From: DASPWV01 sp046727855
GTDB lineage: Bacteria; Acidobacteriota; Vicinamibacteria; Vicinamibacterales; UBA2999
DNA length: 36,210 nt
NCBI GenBank assembly: GCA_046727855.1
Contig: JBKPDL010000060.1
Coordinates: 1 to 36,210, forward strand
Direction: 5' to 3'
Positions 7,752 to 15,159 of this stretch are shown in pieces. Numbering within the stretch: the stretch's first letter is position 1; every line of letters starts with the position of its first letter. Under the pieces are notes generated by a model, which saw nothing but the letters and a program-made list of their open reading frames with translations, was not told where the DNA came from and did not search any database. Made by a program: the position numbers and the translations under genes.

Positions 7752-8378
7752 GTGGTCACACTCCCTCGCCTTGCGGTGATTGTCGCGGCTTTTGTACTCG
7801 GGCTGCCGGTGTGCGTAGTGGCGGACACGCTGTTCATGCGCGATGGTACGCGCATTCGCGGCGAGCTGCTCGCGTTTCGCAACGGCGTGATCGAGTTCGA
7901 AGAACGGCGCGGCTCGGGCAGCGGTCGTACGGTTCGCGTCGATCGCGATGAGGTCGCGAGCATCGAGTTCGACGATTTCGGCGGCGGCGGCGGGAATGTT
8001 GGTGGCGGCGGCGGTCCGGGTGGCATGCGCGAACGGCAGTTGATGATCGCGGCCAACACGCCGTGGACCGATAGCGGCATTGAACTGCGTGGCGGACAGA
8101 CCATTTACGTCCAGGCGAGTGGGAACGTCACGTGGGGAGCGGACCGGCGCGACGGCCCAGAGGGCGAGCACGATTCGCCGTCAAACCCGGGCCGGCCGAT
8201 GCCCAACCGACCCGCGGCCGCGCTGATCGGTAAGGTGGGAGAGGGCAACGACATTTTCTTCATCGGCAACGACACTGGTCCGATTCGCGTACGAAACTCC
8301 GGACGGTTGTATCTCGGCATCAACGACGATGTGCTGAAAGACAACCGTGGAAGTTTTCGGGTTGTCGTGTACTACTAG
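7752..8378 (+). CDS. Secreted protein with LecA/PA-IL-like domain
   Basis: This is a 208-residue exported protein. A signal peptide (VIVAAFVLGLPVCVVAD) leads into a short beta domain, DTLFMRDGTRIRGELLAF..., that ends EVASIEFDDF. A glycine-rich linker follows (about 77-92). The C-terminal domain (about 95-208) has the pattern W.DSGIELRGGQTIYVQASG, AALIGKVG, FFIGND and GRLYLGINDD, as in the PA-IL-like lectin family, where the NDD segment helps to form the calcium site. Whether it binds sugar cannot be told. GTG 7752 is supported by GGAGG at 7742-7746. The protein probably acts in the periplasm or on the surface. Confidence 0.8.
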   Translation: MVTLPRLAVIVAAFVLGLPVCVVADTLFMRDGTRIRGELLAFRNGVIEFEERRGSGSGRTVRVDRDEVASIEFDDFGGGGGNVGGGGGPGGMRERQLMIAANTPWTDSGIELRGGQTIYVQASGNVTWGADRRDGPEGEHDSPSNPGRPMPNRPAAALIGKVGEGNDIFFIGNDTGPIRVRNSGRLYLGINDDVLKDNRGSFRVVVYY

Positions 8379-8379
8379 C

Positions 8380-8395
8380 CGGACCCAAAGGTCCG
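8380..8395 (+). terminator. CGGACC-CAAA-GGTCCG hairpin after the LecA-like gene
   Basis: A six-base-pair stem immediately follows the stop codon. The same palindrome class (core GGACCnAAAGGTCC) recurs at 14969-14988 after adoK, both times next to a gene's 3' end. Confidence 0.55.
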
Positions 8396-8402
8396 CGTCC
8401 AC

Positions 8403-8471
8403 GGGTGAACGCTGACAGCCGACGGCGGAAAGCCGAGAGCTGACGGCTGATACCTGATAGCTGATAGCTGA
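8403..8471 (+). repeat. CTGATAGCTGA word array
   Basis: Degenerate words progress from GCTGACAGCCGACGG to CTGATAGCTGATAGCTGA, running right up to the desaturase ATG at 8472. The array leaves no room for a normal Shine-Dalgarno. Confidence 0.65.
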
Positions 8472-9425
8472 ATGGGTCATTACAGCGCACACGCAGGTCT
8501 GCTTCGCGCCGAATTGGGTCGCGCGCTGCCGCGCGATCTGCTGAAACAGGTGCACCAAAAGTCGGCGGCGCGCCACTTGTTGATCGCCGTGCGGCAATTC
8601 ACGCTGCTTGGTCTGGCCACCTGGGGCCTTATCCGCTTCTCCCATCCGGTCATCTGGATTCCGCTCGCGCTCGTGCAGGGATTCACGGTGTTCAATTTCA
8701 CAGTGCTGCTGCACGAAGTGGTACACCTGGCGGTGTTCGCCACGCGCCGCCCGCACGCCGAACGCGCGCTGGCGCTGCTTTACGCGGTGCCGAGCGGAAT
8801 CTCGGCAGCGCAATTCACGCGCTGGCACCTGGATCATCATGCGGAGCTCGGATCGTCGATCGACGATCCCAAGCGTCACCATCTCTCGCCCAAGATCAAC
8901 GCGCGATGGCTCAAGCTGCTCTATTGCTCGCCCGCACTCTTTCCGATCTACTTCCGCGCGGCGCGCCGTGAATCGTCCACCTACCCGGTAGACCTGCAGC
9001 GCCGCATCGCCGCGGAAAGAAAGGTCTCGATCGCCGCGCACCTCACCGCGCTCGCGCTCATCTGGTGGTTCTTTGGCGGCGGCGCGGCGCTGCGCGCGTA
9101 TGTGTTGCCGGTGTTCTTTGTCTTTCCCATCGCGTTCACGCTCAACCGGCTGGGACAGCATTACGACATCGATCCCGCCGATCCGGCTCGCTGGAGCACA
9201 CTCGTGCGCGCCAACTGGTTCTGGAATTTCTGGTTCCTCAATTCGAACCTCCACCTCGAGCACCATTATTTTCCCGGCGTGCCGTTCTACAACCTGCCGC
9301 GCGTGCAGCGCGCGCTGATGCCGTTTTACGAACGGCACCGGATCCCGTGGCGTAGTTACACGTCGCTCGTGCGCGGCTGGCTGTTCCACAACAAAGCGCC
9401 TCACTCGAACTGGGATCTCGCGTAA
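8472..9425 (+). CDS. Membrane fatty acid desaturase
   Basis: This is a 317-residue integral membrane di-iron desaturase or hydroxylase of the FA_desaturase family. The three histidine boxes are HEVVH (81-85), HLDHH (119-123) and HLEHH (261-265), the last in the usual NLHLEHHYFPGVPFYNLP setting. Hydrophobic membrane spans lie near 40-80, 100-112 and 185-225. The family uses O2 and reduced ferredoxin or cytochrome b5 to introduce double bonds or hydroxyl groups into acyl chains or carotenoid-like lipids; the substrate here is unknown. ATG 8472 follows a repeat array directly. The gene is not in an obvious operon; a 268-base repeat region separates it from the acyl-CoA dehydrogenase. Confidence 0.88.
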   Translation: MGHYSAHAGLLRAELGRALPRDLLKQVHQKSAARHLLIAVRQFTLLGLATWGLIRFSHPVIWIPLALVQGFTVFNFTVLLHEVVHLAVFATRRPHAERALALLYAVPSGISAAQFTRWHLDHHAELGSSIDDPKRHHLSPKINARWLKLLYCSPALFPIYFRAARRESSTYPVDLQRRIAAERKVSIAAHLTALALIWWFFGGGAALRAYVLPVFFVFPIAFTLNRLGQHYDIDPADPARWSTLVRANWFWNFWFLNSNLHLEHHYFPGVPFYNLPRVQRALMPFYERHRIPWRSYTSLVRGWLFHNKAPHSNWDLA

Positions 9426-9435
9426 GCGTACCTGC

Positions 9436-9680
9436 GCGCCACCACGTGGGTTCCTCACGTAGGTTCCTTACGACGGTTCCTCACGTAAGTTCACGAGGGT
9501 TCCAGACGGAGTTCCTCACGTGAGTTCCTAACGTGCGTTCAACGGCCGTTCCAGAAGTGCACGACCCGTCCATGAACCCATGTGAACGTCGGTAAGCTAC
9601 TGCCTGAGGAACGTTCGTGAGGAACCTTGTGAACCTCCGTGAGGAACTTATGTAAGGAACCCACGTAAGGAACCCTCGTG
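9436..9680. repeat. Large GTTCCTnACGT fold-back array
   Basis: The left arm (about 9443-9552) holds eight or nine degenerate copies of a 10-14 base word, GTTCCTCACGTnn. After a spacer of about 50 bases, the right arm (about 9604-9680) holds the reverse-complement words (nnACGTnAGGAAC, GTGAGGAACC). The outer ends match well: ACGTGGGTTCC on the left against GGAACCCACGT on the right. It fills the 268-base gap between the desaturase and the acyl-CoA dehydrogenase. No ORF is present in it. Confidence 0.85.
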
Positions 9681-9693
9681 GTAGATTTCAGTT

Positions 9694-10893
9694 ATGTACT
9701 TTCAGTTAAGCGACGAACAGAATCTTTTGCGTCGCTCCATTCGCGAATTCGCAGAAACTGAAATCCGCCCGCACGTGCGCGAGTGGGACGAGGCGCAGCA
9801 GTTTCCGAAGTCGCTGTTTTCGCAGCTCGCCGATCTCGGCTTGATGGGGATCCAGTTTCCGCCGGAGTACGGCGGCTCCGGCATGTCGGCGGTCGATTAC
9901 TGCATTTGCATCGAGGAGCTTGCGCGCGTGGACCCGAGCGTGTCGCTGTCGGTTGCAGCGCACAACGGCCTTGGCGCGGCCCACATATCGATGTTCGCCA
10001 ACGCGGAACAGAAGGCGAGGTTCCTTACCCCGCTGGCGAAGGGCGAAAAACTCGCGGGGTGGGGATTGACCGAGTCCGGCTCGGGAAGCGATGCGGCGGC
10101 CATGCGCACCACTGCCGTGCGCGACGGCGATCACTGGGTCATTAATGGCAGCAAGGCCTTCATCACCCACGGCCAGTCGTCCGACATCATGGTGGCGATG
10201 GCGGTCACCGACAAAACCAAGGGCAGCAAAGGGATCTCCGCGTTCGTGATCGAGCGAGGCACGCCGGGTCTCGTCGCCGGCAGGAAAGAGGACAAGCTCG
10301 GTATGCGCGCGAGCGAGACCAGCGAAGTGATTTTCACCAACTGCCGTGTGCCCGCATCGCAATTGATTGGCGAGGAGGGCCAGGGTTTCATCCAGACGCT
10401 GCAGGTTCTGGACGCCGGCCGGATCGGAATCGCGGCGCTCGCCGTGGGTCTGGCGCAGGGTGCGTATGAGGCGGCGCGCTCGTATGCCTTTCAGCGCAAG
10501 CAGTTCGGGCGTCCGATCGGCACCTTTCAATCGATCCGCTGGAAGCTCGTGGACAACGCGATGCGGATCGAGGCTGCTCGGCTGCTCACCTATCGCGCCG
10601 CGTGGATGAAGGCCGGCGGTCAGCGGATGACGCTCGAGTCGTCGATGGCGAAGCTGTATGCGAGCGAGATTGCCGTGCGCGCGTCGGAAGACGGCGTCCA
10701 GATTCACGGCGGCTACGGCTTCGTCAAGGATTATCCGGCGGAGAAGTTCTTCCGTGACGTAAAGCTCACAACCATCGGGGAAGGCACCAGCGAAGTGCAG
10801 CGGCTCGTCATCGCGCGGCAGCTGCTCGCGGCCAATCAATCCCCCGCTGCCGCGCCTGCGCGCGTGGGAAGTGGAGCTGGTACCGCGGCGTGA
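9694..10893 (+). CDS. Acyl-CoA dehydrogenase
   Basis: This 399-residue flavoenzyme catalyses alpha,beta-dehydrogenation of an acyl-CoA, passing electrons to ETF. The N-terminal helical domain is followed by WGLTESGSGSDAAAM (FAD and substrate region), WVINGSKAFITHG and the C-terminal FAD/tetramer segment QRKQFGRPIG. IHGGYGF.KDYPAEKFFRD leads into IGEGTSEVQRLVIARQLL, where the Glu of GEGTSE is the catalytic base of short- and medium-chain members. Chain-length specificity cannot be set from sequence alone; butyryl- or branched-chain acyl-CoA is plausible given meaB and epimerase downstream. It heads a tight operon and overlaps meaB by four bases (GTGA). A TAGATT -10-like box lies six bases before ATG. 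Confidence 0.95.
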   Translation: MYFQLSDEQNLLRRSIREFAETEIRPHVREWDEAQQFPKSLFSQLADLGLMGIQFPPEYGGSGMSAVDYCICIEELARVDPSVSLSVAAHNGLGAAHISMFANAEQKARFLTPLAKGEKLAGWGLTESGSGSDAAAMRTTAVRDGDHWVINGSKAFITHGQSSDIMVAMAVTDKTKGSKGISAFVIERGTPGLVAGRKEDKLGMRASETSEVIFTNCRVPASQLIGEEGQGFIQTLQVLDAGRIGIAALAVGLAQGAYEAARSYAFQRKQFGRPIGTFQSIRWKLVDNAMRIEAARLLTYRAAWMKAGGQRMTLESSMAKLYASEIAVRASEDGVQIHGGYGFVKDYPAEKFFRDVKLTTIGEGTSEVQRLVIARQLLAANQSPAAAPARVGSGAGTAA

Positions 10894-11852
10894 CCCGCCC
10901 CGCTCTCGCCGATCGCGTGCTGGCCGGCGACCCGCGCGCCATCGCCCGCGCGATTTCCCTCATTGAAGACGAAGCGCCGCTTGCCGCCGATGTGGTCCGC
11001 GCTATCTTCCCGCAGACCGGCCGCGCCTTTCTGGTTGGTGTCACCGGTCCGCCCGGCGCCGGCAAAAGCACGCTGGTTGATCGGCTCACCACCGAGGTTC
11101 GCGCGCACGGCCAATCCGTCGGCGTGATCGCCGTTGACCCGACCAGCCCGTTCACCGGCGGCGCCATTCTGGGCGATCGCCTGCGGATGCAAACGCATGC
11201 CGCCGATTCCGGCGTGTTCATCCGCAGCATGGCCACGCGCGGGCATCTTGGCGGACTGGCGCCGGCCACAACCGACGCGGCGCTCGTGCTCGATGCCGCG
11301 GGCAAGTCAGTGGTGATCATCGAAACTGTCGGCGTCGGGCAGGACGAAGTCGATATCGTGCGCACTGCGGACGTCTCGGTGTTGATTCTCGTCCCGGGAA
11401 CGGGTGACGACGTGCAGGCGCTCAAAGCCGGCATCATGGAAATAGCCGACATCTTCGTCATCAACAAAGCAGATCGCGAGGGCGCCGATCGGATGGTCAC
11501 GGCCGTTGAATCGACTCTCGCTCTGCAGTCGTTTGCCGAAGGCGAGTGGCGGCCGCCGATCATGAAGACGAGTGCGACCACTGGCCATGGTGTGGCGGAG
11601 CTCTGGGCCGCGATCGAGCGTTTTCGCGCCCACACCGACCACGCGCACGAGCGCCGCGTACGCGCGCGCAGCGAGTTCAGGCTGCGCGAGCTGCTCACGC
11701 AGCGGTTTCTTCAACACCTCGAGGGAGAGGTGCTTGCGCCCGGCGAATTCGACGCGATCTTGTCGCGCATCGCGAGTCGCACCCTCGATCCCTATTCCGC
11801 CGCGGCCGAAATCCTCGGGCGCACATTGCTCCGGACAAAGGCACACCGTTGA
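10890..11852 (+). CDS. meaB: Methylmalonyl-CoA mutase-associated GTPase MeaB
   Basis: This 320-residue G3E-family GTPase protects and reloads adenosylcobalamin on methylmalonyl-CoA mutase or a related mutase. Walker A is GVTGPPGAGKSTL. The switch regions carry VIAVDPTSPFTGGAILGDR and ETVGVGQDEVD, and the guanine-specificity loop reads INKADREGAD. The C-terminal dimerisation helices include RSEFRLRELL. GTG 10890 overlaps the stop of the dehydrogenase by four bases, and the gene overlaps the epimerase fusion by four bases (TTGA), so the three are translationally coupled. The mutase subunits themselves are not in the window. Confidence 0.95.
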   Translation: MTRPALADRVLAGDPRAIARAISLIEDEAPLAADVVRAIFPQTGRAFLVGVTGPPGAGKSTLVDRLTTEVRAHGQSVGVIAVDPTSPFTGGAILGDRLRMQTHAADSGVFIRSMATRGHLGGLAPATTDAALVLDAAGKSVVIIETVGVGQDEVDIVRTADVSVLILVPGTGDDVQALKAGIMEIADIFVINKADREGADRMVTAVESTLALQSFAEGEWRPPIMKTSATTGHGVAELWAAIERFRAHTDHAHERRVRARSEFRLRELLTQRFLQHLEGEVLAPGEFDAILSRIASRTLDPYSAAAEILGRTLLRTKAHR

Positions 11853-13135
11853 AGGCGCGGCTCGATCACGTCGGTATCGCGGTCAAGAATCTGAAAGAAG
11901 CGTTGGCGTTCTATCGCGACGCGCTGGGGCTGCACGTCGAAACTGCCGAGGAGGTCGTGTCGCAGCGCGTGCGCGCGCACTTCATCCCGGTTGGCGAGCC
12001 TGCGCTGGAGCTGCTCGAAGCCACGGCGCCGGATTCCGCTATCGCGAAGTACATCGAGAAGCGCGGGCCCGGCATTCATCACATCACGCTGCGAGTTGAG
12101 GACATACACGCTGCGTTGGCGCAGCTCAAAGCCAAAGGCGTGCGGCTTGTCGATGAACAGCCACGCGCCGGCGCCGAGGGCGCGTTGGTTGCGTTTATTC
12201 ATCCGTCCTCGGCACACGGTGTGCTGGTGGAGCTCAAGCAGAATGGTGGCGCCCAATTCCCTCCGTCTGTCGCCGCGCCGCGCTTTAAAACACCCACTCG
12301 CTTTCCTCTGGGCGATCTCGAGCTGATTACTCTGTCGGACGGCTTCTTCCGTCTCGACGGCGGCGCAATGTTTGGTGTCGTCCCGCGCACGCTGTGGGAA
12401 AAACGCTTGCCGCCCGACGATCGCAATCGCATCACGCTCGGCTTGCGGCCGCTCGTGGTTCGGGGCGAAAAGACCCTGATTATCGATGCCGGGTGCGGCG
12501 ACAAGATGGAGGCGAAGAGCGCCGACCTCTACGGCCTGGCGCGCGAATACCATCTTGATCACTCGTTGCGCGAGGCCGGCCTCGCGCCCGAGGACATCGA
12601 TATCGCGCTGGCCAGCCACCTTCACTTCGATCACGTTGGCGGGTTCACCTCGCGCGCCGCCGCCGGCCGCCTCGTGCCGCGTTTCCCTCGCGCGCGCTAT
12701 GTTGTCCACCGCGGCGAGTGGGACGATGCGACGCATCCGCATGAGAGAAATCGCGCCAGTTACCTGGAGGAAAACTTCGTGCCGCTTGCCGATGCCGGCG
12801 TGCTCGACCTCGTCGACGATGACGCGGAGGTGATGCCGGGCGTTCGCCTTCGACGATCGGGAGGACATACCAGGCATCACCAGGTGGTCATGATCGAGTC
12901 CGGTGGTCGCACGGCGGTGTTTACCGCCGACATGTTTCCCACCTCAGCGCATGCGCCGGATCCGTGGATCATGAGCTACGACCTCTATCCAATGGACACG
13001 CTCGGGTTCAAACGCGCGTTCGCACGCGAGGCGATCGATCGCGAGTACCTGATCTTCTTCGAGCACGACCCGTCGCTCGCCGCTGGCATCTTCCGCGAGC
13101 GCGACGGCAAACGCACGGTCGAAAGGATGATCTAG
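11849..13135 (+). CDS. Fusion: methylmalonyl-CoA epimerase + metallo-beta-lactamase-fold hydrolase
   Basis: This is a 428-residue two-domain protein. Residues 1-131 are a VOC-fold methylmalonyl-CoA epimerase: LDHVGIAVKNL (metal ligand H7), GPGIHHITLRVEDI (H77/H78) and VLVELK (E128). Residues 132-155 are a Pro/Phe linker. Residues 156-428 are an MBL-fold hydrolase with HLHFDH (257-262), H340 in SGGHTRHH, D361 in FTAD and H406 in FEHDP, i.e. the full di-metal set. Both active sites look intact. Epimerase is usually a stand-alone protein of about 130-150 residues. The MBL partner is lactonase-like or thioesterase-like; its substrate is unknown. TTG 11849 overlaps the meaB stop. In-frame sequence upstream of it belongs to meaB and is not family-like, so this start is preferred. 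Confidence 0.9.
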   Translation: MKARLDHVGIAVKNLKEALAFYRDALGLHVETAEEVVSQRVRAHFIPVGEPALELLEATAPDSAIAKYIEKRGPGIHHITLRVEDIHAALAQLKAKGVRLVDEQPRAGAEGALVAFIHPSSAHGVLVELKQNGGAQFPPSVAAPRFKTPTRFPLGDLELITLSDGFFRLDGGAMFGVVPRTLWEKRLPPDDRNRITLGLRPLVVRGEKTLIIDAGCGDKMEAKSADLYGLAREYHLDHSLREAGLAPEDIDIALASHLHFDHVGGFTSRAAAGRLVPRFPRARYVVHRGEWDDATHPHERNRASYLEENFVPLADAGVLDLVDDDAEVMPGVRLRRSGGHTRHHQVVMIESGGRTAVFTADMFPTSAHAPDPWIMSYDLYPMDTLGFKRAFAREAIDREYLIFFEHDPSLAAGIFRERDGKRTVERMI

Positions 13136-13996
13136 ATGTCAGCGCAGGTCGGGATTATCGGGGGGAGTGGTTTGTACGAAATGGCGGAGCTGACTGATCG
13201 TGAGCAACGAACGATCGAGACTCCGTTTGGCGATCCATCCGGCGCGTACGTGCTCGGCACGCTGCGCGGTAAACGCGTCGCCTTTTTGCCGCGGCATGAC
13301 GTCGGACATCGCTTGATGCCGTCGGAGCTGAACTTCCGCGCCAACATCTACGGCTTCAAGGTGCTCGGAGTGGAGGCCATCATCTCGGCGAGCGCTGTTG
13401 GCAGCCTGCGCGAAGACTACAAACCGCTCGACCTCGTGTTCCCCGACCAGTTCATCGATCGCACGTTCAACCGCCACGCTACATTCTTCGGCAACGGGAT
13501 TGTGGCGCACGTCGCCTTTGCACATCCGGTTTGCGATCGGATCCGGCTTCTGACCGCGCGCTGCGCCGAGCAGGTCGGCGCCACGGTGCATCGGGAAGGC
13601 ACGTATGTCTGCATGGAAGGCCCGCAGTTTTCGACGCTCGCGGAATCGAAGCTCTACCGATCGTGGGGCGCTCATGTCATTGGTATGACCAATCTGCAGG
13701 AAGCGAAACTCGCGCGTGAGGCCGAGATCTGTTACACGACCATGGCGCTGGTGACGGACTTCGACTGCTGGCATCCGGACCACGACAGCGTGACCGTCGA
13801 ATTGATCGTGCAAAACCTCGCGCAGAATGCGCGGATGGCGCAGCGCGTCATTGCCGCGGCGGTTGAGGCCTACGCCGGACCGCGCGATTGCGGGTGCGGC
13901 AGTGCGCTGGCGACGGCCATCATCACGAACCCGAAAGCCATCTCCGCCTCGCTCAAAAAGGAGCTCGCGCCGATCATCGGAAAGTACGTGCAATGA
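13136..13996 (+). CDS. mtnP: S-methyl-5'-thioadenosine phosphorylase
   Basis: This 286-residue enzyme phosphorolyses methylthioadenosine to adenine and methylthioribose-1-phosphate. It belongs to the purine nucleoside phosphorylase family: IGGSGLYEM (phosphate loop), PRHDVGHRLMPSELNFRANI, GTYVCMEGPQFSTLAESKLY, IGMTNLQEAKLAREAEICY, and TDFDCWH, whose aspartates favour 6-amino purines. ATG 13136 directly follows the epimerase fusion's stop. The gene overlaps the adenosine kinase by four bases (ATGA). This supports a salvage role for by-products of S-adenosylmethionine and adenosylcobalamin chemistry. Confidence 0.95.
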   Translation: MSAQVGIIGGSGLYEMAELTDREQRTIETPFGDPSGAYVLGTLRGKRVAFLPRHDVGHRLMPSELNFRANIYGFKVLGVEAIISASAVGSLREDYKPLDLVFPDQFIDRTFNRHATFFGNGIVAHVAFAHPVCDRIRLLTARCAEQVGATVHREGTYVCMEGPQFSTLAESKLYRSWGAHVIGMTNLQEAKLAREAEICYTTMALVTDFDCWHPDHDSVTVELIVQNLAQNARMAQRVIAAAVEAYAGPRDCGCGSALATAIITNPKAISASLKKELAPIIGKYVQ

Positions 13997-14943
13997 AACT
14001 CATCGTCACCGGCTCTATCGCATTCGATTACTTGATGTCGTTTCCCGGCAGGTTCACCGACCACTTCCTGCCGGAGCACATGCATCGTGTCAGTCTGAGT
14101 TTTCTCGTCGACAGCATGGACAAGCGGCGCGGCGGATGCGCGCCCAACATCGCCTACACGCTTGCGCTGCTGGGTGAGAAGCCGTTGCTCATGGGGACGG
14201 CGGGGCAGGACTTCGGCGATTACCGCGTCTGGCTCGACGCGGCCGGCATCGACACCTCGCTGGTGAAAATCATCGACGGTAAGTTTTGCGCGTCGTTTTT
14301 CTGCAGCACGGACGAGGCAAACAACCAAATCGCCTCTTTCTACACCGGCGCCATGGCCAACGCCGGTGAATTGTCGTTTCGCACCGTGGACGGCGCGCGC
14401 AGCGACACGCTCGTGATCATCGCGCCCAACGATCCGGGCGCGATGGTGCAGTACGCGGAGGAGTGCAGCACCCTCGGGATTCGCTACATCTGGGATCCCG
14501 GCCAACAGTGCGCGCGGATGGATGGTCCGCAGCTCGCCGACGGCGTCAAAGGCGCGTACATGGTGATCGTCAACGATTACGAGTTCGAACTGCTGCGCCA
14601 GAAGACCGGCATGGATGAAACGCAGATCCTTGACGAAGCAGAGCTGCTGGTGGTGACACGGGGCGAAGAGGGCTGCTCGGTGTTGACGAAGAAGCGGCGC
14701 TCGGACGTGAAGGCGGTGAGGCCGGACCGCATCGAGGATCCAACCGGTGTGGGTGACGCGTTTCGCGGCGGGTTCATGAAGGGGCTGGCGATCGACGCGC
14801 CGTTCGAAGTCTGCGCGCGGTTGGGGAGTGTCGCGGCGACCTACGCCCTGGAGCATCTCGGCGGGACCAGCCACGCATATACGAAGCGGGAGTTCGCGGC
14901 CCGGTACGAGAAGCACTTCGGGCCGCTGACGGTGTCGCTGTAG
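13993..14943 (+). CDS. adoK: Adenosine kinase (PfkB family, actinobacterial AdoK type)
   Basis: This 316-residue PfkB/ribokinase-fold sugar kinase begins IVTGSIAFDYLMSFPGRFTDHFLPEHMHRVS. From memory of the family this is very close to the N terminus of mycobacterial adenosine kinase, including SFLVD. RGGCAPNIA carries the substrate GG (47-48), and DPTGVGDAFRGGF carries the catalytic Asp255. It would phosphorylate adenosine to AMP. ATG 13993 gives the correct family start and overlaps mtnP by four bases; an in-frame extension to 13888 runs inside mtnP and is not used. It is the last gene of the operon and is followed by a GGACCT hairpin at 14969. Confidence 0.92.
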   Translation: MKLIVTGSIAFDYLMSFPGRFTDHFLPEHMHRVSLSFLVDSMDKRRGGCAPNIAYTLALLGEKPLLMGTAGQDFGDYRVWLDAAGIDTSLVKIIDGKFCASFFCSTDEANNQIASFYTGAMANAGELSFRTVDGARSDTLVIIAPNDPGAMVQYAEECSTLGIRYIWDPGQQCARMDGPQLADGVKGAYMVIVNDYEFELLRQKTGMDETQILDEAELLVVTRGEEGCSVLTKKRRSDVKAVRPDRIEDPTGVGDAFRGGFMKGLAIDAPFEVCARLGSVAATYALEHLGGTSHAYTKREFAARYEKHFGPLTVSL

Positions 14944-14968
14944 GTTCGCAGCTAGGCACGTATGCGAT

Positions 14969-14988
14969 CGCGGACCTAAAGGTCCGCG
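14969..14988. terminator. CGCGGACCT-AA-AGGTCCGCG hairpin
   Basis: This nine-base-pair perfect stem with a two-base loop lies 26 bases after the adoK stop and before the convergent efflux remnant. It shares its core with 8380-8395. It has no T run. It is likely an intergenic palindromic repeat serving as a bidirectional 3' barrier. Confidence 0.6.
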
Positions 14989-15012
14989 CTACGCGGTGTC
15001 AATATTGAACTT

Positions 15013-15029
15013 GACTGACCGCGTCAGTC
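15013..15029. promoter_or_regulatory. GACTGAC-CGC-GTCAGTC dyad
   Basis: A perfect seven-base dyad overlaps the stop codon of the TolC-like remnant. Its sequence resembles operators of some TetR regulators of efflux pumps (ACTGAC/GTCAGT arms). It may equally be a weak terminator stem; it differs from the TGAACA dyad near tetR. Confidence 0.35.
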
Positions 15030-15150
15030 CGCGCCGGCAGCGACCTTGGCACGCGCAGCAGCGACGATCCGACCATACTTTGCCTGCATCAGGAGCCACT
15101 CCGTCTGTAACAACCGCACTTGCGCGTCGTTCAACTCCGCAGCTTCGATG
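15024..15150 (-). pseudogene. C-terminal remnant of a TolC-like outer-membrane efflux protein
   Basis: On the - strand an open frame reads AELNDAQVRLLQTEWLLMQAKY and then GRIVAAARAKVAAGAD before a stop. This amphipathic helical C terminus looks like a TolC-family tail. It has no start or N-terminal part and directly follows the RND remnant, in the normal adaptor-pump-TolC gene order. The assignment is tentative because only about 40 residues remain. Confidence 0.45.
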
Positions 15151-15159
15151 CATCGAGCG

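Noticed and set aside
9436..9680. CRISPR array
   Set aside because: The words are only 10-14 bases, uneven in spacing, have no spacers of constant length, and are followed by inverted copies. No cas genes are nearby.
8181..10839. Long - strand frames opposite the desaturase and acyl-CoA dehydrogenase
   Set aside because: Their translations are Arg/His/Glu-rich shadows. The + strand genes carry complete catalytic motifs.
11546..11848. N-terminal extension of the epimerase fusion to 11546
   Set aside because: The stretch lies in another frame of meaB and its translation has no homology character. TTG 11849 fits the family start and overlaps the meaB stop by four bases.
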